The notes below the pieces were generated by a model. It was given only the letters and a program-made list of their open reading frames with translations. It did no database searches and had not been told where the DNA came from. Positions 55,712 to 64,000 of a DNA stretch of 64,000 nucleotides are shown here, in pieces (position 1 is the first letter of the stretch; each line of letters begins with the position of its first letter). This stretch comes from Nilaparvata lugens. Lineage: Eukaryota; Arthropoda; Insecta; Hemiptera; Delphacidae. The position numbers were made by a program, and so were the translations under genes. The DNA is taken from the NCBI RefSeq assembly GCF_014356525.2, contig NC_052504.1, positions 64,844,761-64,908,760 of the forward strand, in the 5' to 3' direction.

Positions 55712-56444
55712 ATTGAATAGATAGAAGGTTCGACACAGAATCAAATTTTTGACACAGTCATAATCAGAAGGGGATAAAAGTCATAATCATAGCGATGATG
55801 ATTATGATCTCATCATTAATTTGGAATATTTCTGGCTTTGAAAATACTCATTGAGCAATGAAATTCCCTAAAATACTTTACAGACCGCACCTTTGTGCAA
55901 CATGTTTAGAATACTTTTTAAATTGCTTGAATAGAGAGTAGCCGGTAATCAGTTGCTCAGAATTATCTCAGTGTAAATTATCAATATATTTGTAGTTAAA
56001 TAAAATCAAATTTACCTGTCAACTATTATACAGAGTTAAAAAGAATGATGGAGAGAGCTCATTTCTTCTTTTACAATGATGATTTGACAGATTTAATTGC
56101 AGATCCTATATTGAAGATGGGGAAAACAAAGACCTTGAAGAACTTAAATTATCTCTTTAAGGTCTTTTGGGAAAAAGTAAAGAAACATCAAGCAATTACC
56201 TCAATCCCACCAACTCTGTACATATTGTCTGAATTTTAACCTTCAAGGGGATTATTAACAGATAATGTAGAGGTGGAATGTTGTACTGTAGGTGGCAGGT
56301 AAACACCGAGCTCAATAAGAACTGGAGGTAGGCCCTGCACCTACCAATATTATAAATGGGCAGACTGGGCATTTGCCCAGGGCGCCAAATTTTAAATAAC
56401 GCAAATAAGAGAAAATAATTTAGAGAATCAAAATACCCACTATT

Positions 56445-56710
56445 CGCCAGAAGAGAGGAAGTGCATTCACATGGAACTCGAGGGAGGGTCAACTTGGATG
56501 TGCTGAGCTGTCGCCTGGCAGAGTGAAGGATAGTTTTCCAGTGTTGGCTGTGCGAATGTTTAACTGCCTGACTCAGACTCAGTTAGGGCGCTTTCTGTAA
56601 ATTATTCAGGATCTCATTGTCGCGTTGGCTCATTGGAAGGAGCTTCTACCAGTTGGAGGATTTCTTCAGTGAGAGCTTTGCTGGACTGTGATACACCTAC
56701 AGTTTGTGAA
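56445..56710 (+). pseudogene. scrap of a second LINE-4-family copy
   Basis: GAGAGGAAGTGCATTCACAT and the following 260 bp align base for base with about 52,650-52,920 (end of RT and start of the 3' UTR), with indels. It is too degraded to be read as protein. It is upstream of the host gene. Confidence 0.82.
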
Positions 56711-57219
56711 TAATGTTTTCAACTAGTAGTTGAATGGTAGTGAACAGTGGACCTCACGCAGCTTTCTCATCCACAAGTATTTGGTGTCACCTGTTCACCG
56801 GTTTTTTCAGACATCTGTTATTGCATGCAATGAATAAATAATCCACCTGACAGCTGAATGATTATGAATAATTTTATAGTCTGATTGATCCTATCTTCAG
56901 AGTACATTATTATATAATATAGTGATATAGGAGTATGGAGAGAGAAAGACAGACAAGCATGCACTGGTGGAGCTCGTGCAGCCAGCAGCTTAACTGGATC
57001 ACCATCAACTGTGACCATATCTCACACAATGATGTTTACCGACTCAATGAAATCGTTTTTGAATTCATCAGGACTTGCAAAATCGAGCTGTCTCTTTCAC
57101 AAGGACCGATGTGAGTTTATGACATCCCATGCTGCCTTACAGCTATTTTGGTGCATTCTCAATCCTTGCAGCCGTTGTCAGCTTCCTAGCCTTCCTTCCT
57201 GCTCAATATGCTTCTTATA

Positions 57220-58500
57220 GATCACCTTTGCACGTTGGTATCTCTCCATTTCACCACTGATTGTACACAGCTGTTACTCAATTCATCCCATTAAATTTGA
57301 CCTAATAATAATTATAATTTCCTTGATAAAATAAGCAATTTAATGTCAAATTTACCAAGAAAATATATTTTCCTACAGTTACGTTGAAAAGTGGCCATTG
57401 CTGCACTGATTACAGAACGCAAAGAATCACTTTTCCGCTCTAGTGCGGGAAAAATTTTTCTGCACTCCAGATTTGCAACATGGCAACGCAAAATACTTAG
57501 TAGGTTATATGGAGCAACAGTGCAGCAAAATCAAAATGAAGTTGGTAACAGTGACTGGGCTGCTATAGTGCACGTCATAATAATAACAAAGCACAACGCG
57601 CACATTATTAATTATATATTATAACCAAGGACAACATTTTTATTCAATTTGACGATAAATTAAGATTTTTATCAATAATAAAATTACACAGTAAAACATT
57701 TGATGGATTTCAGGCAATTTTACCCATAATTACCCACATTTCATATTCAATGGTAACTGTAGGAAAAACTTAATGTGAAATACGTGCACAAAGTTCCTCT
57801 GCTGCACTCAAGAAACCATTCCGCCCTCGCCTACGGCTCGGGCGTAAACGTTTCTTTCGGTGCAGCAAACTGTCACTTTGCACACTAGTTGCACAAATAA
57901 CTATTTTCCTGCAGTTACCTTGAAAAGTGGCCATTCCTGCACTGATTACAGAACGCAAAGAATCACTTTTCCACTCTAGTGCACAAAGTATTACTTTGCG
58001 TACTCTTGATACTTTGTGTATTATCTTGCAGCCATCCCAATCAGCTGTTGACATTGTTGGCATGTATTTTGAATGCGAATTTGCTCTATCTATATTTTTT
58101 CTGATTATCAAATAAATAAAAATGAGAACTCATTAAATTATACATTTTGAATATTATTAATTATTCATTATTTCAAATAATATCTTTTTTATTCATAAAT
58201 TGATTGGTTGAAAAATTATCTAGAAATTAAGATTTACTCAAAATTATTCAAATTTTCAAATTAATTGGATAAATTTGATTTTTAAATTGAATAAATTATC
58301 GATTATTAATTTCAATTGGATTATCAAGTTTAAAATAAATTTAAGTTGTTATTAATAACAAAATTTTACAGACAAACATTTGATGGATTTCAGCCATCAT
58401 TTTACCCATAATCAACCACTTTTCATATTCAATGGTAACTGTAGGAAAAATTTAATGTGAAATACATGTGCAAAGTTCCTCTGCTGCACTCAAGAAACCA
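57220..58500. repeat. repeat Y fragment followed by repeat family R copies
   Basis: 57,255-57,370 matches the reverse complement of about 17,750-17,930 (element Y interior). 57,373-57,505 and 57,903-58,500 are two family-R copies in the same orientation, separated by a partial third (about 57,605-57,900) sharing GGTAACTGTAGGAAAAACTT and the CTGCACTCAAGAAACCATTC edge. The open frames here are by-products. Confidence 0.65.
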
Positions 58501-58529
58501 TTCCGCCCTAGCCAAGGGCTCGTGCGTAA

Positions 58530-58690
58530 TAGTATATTTTGCACCTGGGGCCGAAAATGAGACTTTTCCGGCTCGAAATCAGTTTTCAAGTCCGAGGCCG
58601 TAGGCCGAGGACTAGAAAAGATTGAGAGCCGGAAAAACATTTTTGCCCATGGTGAGAACGTTATTTTTCGCCACACAGAAAAATAAACAA
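58530..58690. repeat. partial copy of repeat Z end
   Basis: Contains AAGATTGAGAGCCGGAAAAA, TTTTTGCCCATGGTGAGAAC and TTTCGCCACACAG, as at 12,325-12,415 and about 35,215-35,345. Confidence 0.7.
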
Positions 58691-58699
58691 TATAAATAT

Positions 58700-61330
58700 T
58701 TTTGGTGAGGCTTGTATATTGTGATGAATTTTTCAAATAGATCTCATGAAAAGAGAGAAAAATTGTGATTACCTTTTAAAATGAAAGAATTTGCTAAAGG
58801 AATAGTTAGCGACCGAGCGATAAAGCTTACTTATCAATAACTGTATATTAGATAAGAGTACCGTTCTGTACTGAATATTTTTCTAGGAAAATTATTCAAT
58901 AAAATTATAATTATTTTGCAAATAAAGCACAAATTATTTATGAATCGCTCACCGATTTTGAGGTTACACTTTGTTTACTATCGATCAGATGTTTTTAAAA
59001 CAGTTCGAACGCAGCTGACTGATTCAAAGCATTGTCAAATATCATACCGGTTTTCATGCAAGGTAAAATATCATTCCTAAAAATTATAAAACTATCAATA
59101 AAGGATCAAGAATTTCAAAATAAAAAATAAAATGTATGTATTATTGTTGAAATTATTTATTATTTAAGAAATTATATTATACGTCAGGTCTTATTGTAAC
59201 TAAATAGGTCATAGCATGAAATTATATTATCGATAAAATGGCAGAAGTTAATTATAATAATCTCAAACCTAATAAAAATTGTACAAGAATATTAATTTAT
59301 TAATAATTTAATTCAACTGAACCACATGGTAATTAAACCTCTATGGCAGGTCTAAGCCAATCACAGTGCATAGAAATAGCACCAAGAAGGTGATCGTTTG
59401 AAAGCAACACATGTTAATCTATTATCAGACACCAACCCTGCCTTATCAGTTACACTAGCACATATACATTGTATGAGATGAACTATGTCTATAAGATTAA
59501 GCAGTTTTAAGAATTACATAAATTAAATTATTATTGTAATTAAAGGAATTGTATTCTACTGCTTGCCACTGACGTCATGTTTACGTCACAAGCGTTCTAC
59601 CAATGGCAAATTTTTATGCAAATTATTACATCGAGATTCTGAGAAGCAAGGTCTAGCCTAAAAGGCTTAGAGAAAAGACAGCACTTCCCTTTTGAAATCC
59701 TTACCGTGTAGATCTCTTTCATAGTTACCAAAGACCTATTTGTAAAATTTCTTGTTCGATTTTTAAATGTTCTATTTGTGAGCCGATATTTTTAGGCCAA
59801 TCTATTTGTTATTTATAAATTTCTGTTTTCATCAATCGATAAATTTAAAAGCTTAAAGTAAACTATCCCTTAATTAATTCGGTGAAGGAGATATTTAAAT
59901 TAAAATTCCCCACGTGCTGAAACCAAAGCCTGGATTGCCGCCGATCAAACGATTTTTGATCTAAAGAAGAAAACCACGACCGCCAAGGAAATTCACGTGA
60001 GTTATAAGTTTTAAAAGGGGCCCCAATCTACGCTTCGAAAATATTTCAGTGCAGAAACATAAATTTTTTCTTCGTGAAATTAGTGGCCACGCCGACAAGC
60101 GCTTTAACATTTAAGAGCCTAGAATTTATTCACATTTAATTTATAAGAATTTGTAGTTGATTAACTATCCTCCGCTGCCTGAACCACGACCCCGAACATT
60201 TTAAAAATATTTCTATAATTCATTTTTTCACTATTTTTTCAAACTGTTAAATTTTATCAATTGTAAAATTCTGTTGAATCACGCATGGTATCATGCAAGC
60301 ACAAGAAAATTTTTAACTATTCTATTAATGCTAAATTATTATCAACCTGTGAATCAATTCTGAATCTGCACTGTATGATTACATATTTTATTATAATATA
60401 TTTCAGTTTTGTTAATTCGCTTTCTGAGTTCGATTATTTCTTAAGCCTGTCAATTATTGTGTCTGATACGTTCTATATCATCAAGAACCGATCGAATATG
60501 ATCATTGGAATAATTGAATCAAGCTGATATTGGAACAGGTCTAAGTGGATGTAGCGAGTGGGGTCAGATCGAGATATTTATTCTTTGTCCTTACCTGCTC
60601 ATATATCAGCTTTTATCTGTTACCTACCTCGAATTTGGAGCGAACTCATCAATTGTACAGCAGAGGCAGCCATAGATCATATAAATTCCTACAATAGAGC
60701 TTAAAACCCGACAAGACTCTGTTCTCGAAGTATATTCTGAACGATATTGGGTTCAAATACCGTATTTTTAATCCTTCAGAACTTATTAGAGACGCAGTCC
60801 CGTAAATTATCTACATCGGGATTTTTGCTCGACCTGTATGATTTTGTATGCTCATTCTTCACAGGTAATAATTTTAAGGTATCCGTATTCAGTGTTTAGC
60901 GATCGCTACACTACTTATAAAAATTTCATCACAATACAATTTGTCATTAGAAGAATCAAGGGTGAGCGAGCGTTTAGGCCTCCCGCGATTCCGACAATTG
61001 TATTGAGTCTTGTAGTGAGTCAATCAGTCTGGTGTTCACTCAGCGTCCTCACACGCCATTGCAAAATTTATAGCCACTACACCACTGACTCAGTGCAAGA
61101 TTCACCCTACATGTGTGAAGCCGTTAAAAAACGCACCACATGATTTGCCGGCCCAACGTGAGGCATTTAAATACAGCATTACATCACCCTACGTGTGTTG
61201 TCCTATCCTTGGAGGTGAGAGTGACTCCCCCAGGAAGAGCTCCACAATATTTAATAAACAATATAAATTTTCAATGAGGCTTGTTTTGGCATAAAGCTGT
61301 AAGCCTCTTTATGTTGTTGTAATTTTTCTA
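58700..61330. other. unrecognised region, no gene supported
   Basis: No transposase, RT or cellular protein was identified on either strand. Positions 59,880-60,120 and 60,540-61,240 are less AT-rich. One ends near a donor-like TTCAC|GTGAGT at about 59,997. A (AAAT)n tract lies at about 61,338-61,358. It could contain non-coding exons or an unknown repeat. Confidence 0.4.
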
Positions 61331-61344
61331 TTCATGTAAATAAA

Positions 61345-61945
61345 TAAATAAATAAATATGAGAATAATATTGTTTATTAGGCACTTCTGAAAGCAAAACA
61401 GGAAGGTCATAGCTCTAGCAAATCTGAGGTAATCTGAATATCAGGAAATTGTCCAAGTATTTTTATATTGTCAGTGTATTTATATATTGATTCTGATTTG
61501 TCTAAATAACCTAAAAGATTATGTTCAATTATGTAAGAGGTTGAGTTTATACTTTTTATTCTTCCAAATGACAACAAGATGATATGATATTATTATAAAT
61601 GTTTCGATTCTTGAATAATAAACACAAATAATGAAAAGTTTTTTGATCAGCTGTTTTAGCACACTTGAAATTTGGCCAATCTGAATGTCAACGTCAACAA
61701 TGCTTGTTGTCGTTGACTTTGGAAGTTTAGGTTAGAAGTTCTATCCTACTCTGAAAATCGAATTTGAATAGATTATAATATATATCTTATCTGTATTTTA
61801 TTCATCCAAATAAAAATGATAGTATCTTATTGCAGAATACTTATTCAATTCTAGAAGCATAAACTTATTCCGTTTCATAAACCATTTTGTAAACACGTTC
61901 ACATCAAATCAGAATCAGCTGACTTCAAGGTTATTTTACAGCCCT
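61345..61945 (+). repeat. third copy of repeat Z interior
   Basis: GAGAATAATATTGTTTATTA, TCATAGCTCTAGCAAATCTG, TGTTTTAGCACACTTGAAAT and AGAATCAGCTGACTTCAAGG follow the same order as 12,440-12,940 and the reverse of 18,150-18,840. Confidence 0.78.
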
Positions 61946-62089
61946 AGGGCCGTAAAACTTTTACCGGCCTGGTCAGAAAACAATCATTTTCGGCCTCCAT
62001 ATGACGCACGAAAACCAGCTCATTACATCCAAAGTGGGGCAAAAACGTTTCTTTCAGTGCAGCAAACTGTCACTTTGCGCAAATAGCTA

Positions 62090-62755
62090 TTTTCATAATT
62101 TGACTCAAAAATTTGCTTCCATAGATCAGATTTTCATTCTTATACAAACCTGAAATGGCGGCTAATTTAAAAAGCTGTGATACACCAATCTGAATTTCAA
62201 AACAACAGAAATTAAGTTATTTGGTAGGTATTCTATTCAAATTTCTTTTAAAAATGATAGAAAAATAGATTTCCTGTTCAAAATTAGTAATTTCAATAGA
62301 AATAATTCTGGAATAACCTTTCAATATTATTTATAGTACCGGTACGAGTAGATCCAACCTGTACGTGTAAGCTAACTGAAGCATGGATGAAGTCTAGGAT
62401 GGTTAGTTATCGACTTTTAAAATGTCATTTCAGGTATTTCAATTTGTGTTTCTCATAAGGTAATGTCTAAAAATTATTTCGTTGTTTCAAAAATACATTT
62501 CAAATCAATTAATTATACGACTTGTGTACCAAAGTATTTTGATAGAATGAAGAAAAAAAATGGCGGCTGAGAATTGTTTGTTTACTTTTGTACAGTCACT
62601 GTCAAAAGTAAAAATAAAATATTCTGGCAAACTGACATTGCAAAGCTAGAGAGAGATAGCGCTATCTGTTTTGTTGTATGATAGAAAAGGACAGCAATAG
62701 TATTGTTAATCGATCACTGCCATTATAACGTGGACCTCACTATAGTCACGTGATA
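62090..62755 (-). mobile_element. partial element Y copy split by a retroposed insert
   Basis: It shares the right terminal repeat (CACTGCCATTATAACGTGGA, CCTCACTATAG) and interior with 12,941-13,151 and 17,796-17,830, in reverse. It preserves the uninterrupted LINE-1 insertion site. The other end is lost into family-R sequence. Confidence 0.75.
62164..62557 (+). mobile_element. retroposed insert with 11-bp target-site duplication
   Basis: AAATGGCGGCT at 62153-62163 and 62558-62568 flank a 394-bp insert that ends in an A-rich run (GAATGAAGAAAAA). The unrelated element Y copy at about 13,115 is continuous here. No coding sequence was recognised. A SINE or processed RNA copy is likely. Confidence 0.65.
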
Positions 62756-62799
62756 GAACGATTTACTGTACACAGAACGTACATAATAATATAGGGGCC

Positions 62800-63024
62800 G
62801 CGGAATTGGGAATATCTGGAACTCAAAATATCAATGTTAAATGTCCTATGCTTGAAAACTGTTGGTGGGTGGAACTCCGAATATTTGTCAGACAGCGGAA
62901 TTGGAAATATCCGGAACTCGAAATATGTTGCTAGGCGGAATTGGGAGTATCTGGAACTCAAATTACTTGTTTGGCAGATGGCGGAATTGGAAATATCTGG
63001 AACTCAAAATATCGGTGCCAAAGT
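62800..63024 (+). repeat. minisatellite, about 36-45-bp units, running into the gap
   Basis: Units carry GGCGGAATTGGAAATATC plus TGGAACTC and AAATAT, at about 62,797, 62,892, 62,933 and 62,975, with a variant near 62,868. The assembly gap begins directly after the last unit. Confidence 0.85.
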
Positions 63025-63124
63025 NNNNNNNNNNNNNNNNNNNNNNNNNNNNNNNNNNNNNNNNNNNNNNNNNNNNNNNNNNNNNNNNNNNNNNNNNNNN
63101 NNNNNNNNNNNNNNNNNNNNNNNN
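63025..63124. other. assembly gap (100 N)
   Basis: Exactly 100 Ns, the usual placeholder for a gap of unknown length. Confidence 0.99.
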
Positions 63125-63137
63125 AACTTTCCAGATT

Positions 63138-63400
63138 CCGTTTTCTTTCCAGATCATAAACGGTTTCGACTATATTATTAGAACTTCTCTTGAAATTTTA
63201 AAAATTATTCTTTCCAAACTAAAACATTTTATTCCCCATTTCGTTCATAAATAAAAAAGTAACATTTTTTGCAAATTCGATAACTTGTTTATTTTGGCAT
63301 TAATCGCGAAAAAACGCATATTAGAACAAAGCCAATGATATACTGAATGTATAAAAAAAACTCCAATGGAAAATTCAAACCGTTTATGATCTGGAGAGAA
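63138..63400. repeat. inverted-repeat pair after the gap
   Basis: TTTTCTTTCCAGATCATAAA then CGGTTT at about 63,143-63,168 is inverted at about 63,378-63,404 (AAACCGTTTATGATCTGGAG). It may be a foldback element. Downstream to 64,000 nothing was recognised. Confidence 0.65.
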
Positions 63401-64000
63401 AACAGAGTTTAGCACTTCAACAACCCATAACTCGCTCATTAGACCACTCAAAAATTTCAGTTGCCACTTTTTCTCACTCTTATAATGATCTTAACAATTA
63501 TATTGAAAAAGATTATTCAATTTAAATAAAAATAAAAGGTTTACCGAACAGCCTTAATATAGAGAGTAAAAAACTTATTGAAGAGACACAGAATTATTCA
63601 GTTTTGTACGATCAAAGTGATGAGAATATGGTTGAACGGAGAAATAAGTTGAAGTAAAAGTAGAACCAAATACGTTGAGCCAAAGGTATAATAGACATAA
63701 TATAATAAATAATTAAATAAACAACAAAAGGTAAAATAAGGCACCCGTGATTGTGTCTTGAATTTTAAATTTAAAACAAATTACTGTAGATGAAGGCAGA
63801 AGATAACAATTTTATTGCTGGATATATATTTCCGATACATGTATTGTTAGGCACTGAAATATTTATACCAGCACTATGATTCTCATTTTCTGTGTCTACA
63901 GGTAATTAGTTTAAAATTTAAATTATAAATTCAATTTGATGTAACAAGATTTTAATAGTGTTATATTATCAACATTAGTTTAACACATTCAGAAATCAGA

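Noticed and set aside
56045..56239. 64-codon frame MMERAHFFFYNDDLTDL...
   Set aside because: No recognised domain, no convincing splice partners, and AT-rich context. A lone exon cannot be excluded but is not supported.
59380..61240. Possible LTR retrotransposon leader
   Set aside because: No paired long terminal repeat, primer-binding site, gag or pol was found in the window.
62834..63254. Frames spanning the N run
   Set aside because: They are translated through the assembly gap and the minisatellite.

Overview
The window looks like insect nuclear DNA, most likely from a hemipteran and possibly a planthopper. The species guess rests only on the style of the repeats and is an inference. 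It is AT-rich and intron-rich, crowded with decayed transposable elements (TEs), and contains a 100-N assembly gap. Nothing prokaryotic, no CRISPR array and no rRNA gene was seen.

Host gene. One cellular gene can be assembled by hand on the minus strand: a FAM8A1-like, RDD-domain ER membrane protein. It has four coding exons (54752-54440, 54069-53949, 26208-26067, 11304-10978). All junctions are GT/AG and the phases agree. The exons total 903 bp, which is exactly 300 codons plus a stop. Introns are about 0.37, 27.7 and 14.8 kb, and the last two hold most of the TEs.

Layout. 1-10,977 lies downstream of the gene: dispersed repeats, MITE-like inverted repeats and a long T-rich, gene-free tract. 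11,305-26,066 (intron 3) holds a LINE C-terminal relic, a three-level nest (palindromic repeat, MITE, LINE-1) at 12.3-19.0 kb, an RTE fragment with target-site duplications (TSDs), and two dead Tc1/mariner-type elements with about 0.5-kb inverted repeats arranged tail to tail. 26,209-53,948 (intron 2) holds a structurally complete P/THAP-type transposon (28,976-33,320), a 5'-truncated LINE with an intact 597-codon reading frame (LINE-3), an internally deleted mariner, and a deep nest at about 39,960-53,285. In that nest, LINE-4 is split by a hAT-like insertion (40,093-47,572). The hAT-like insertion contains a foldback element, which is in turn split by a 5.2-kb LINE-2. LINE-4 was also hit by a Harbinger-type MITE and by an antisense LINE. 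54.8-64 kb lies upstream of the gene: a small hAT MITE, foldbacks, further repeat copies, a retroposed insert and a minisatellite broken by the gap.

How the parts relate. Nothing forms an operon or a functional cluster. The host gene carries the TE load in its introns, and the larger LINEs lie antisense to it. Nearly all TE reading frames are broken. The exceptions are the LINE-3 open frame and parts of the P-type transposase. The order of insertions can be read from TSDs and from reading frames that resume across the inserts. LINE numbering here is local to this window.
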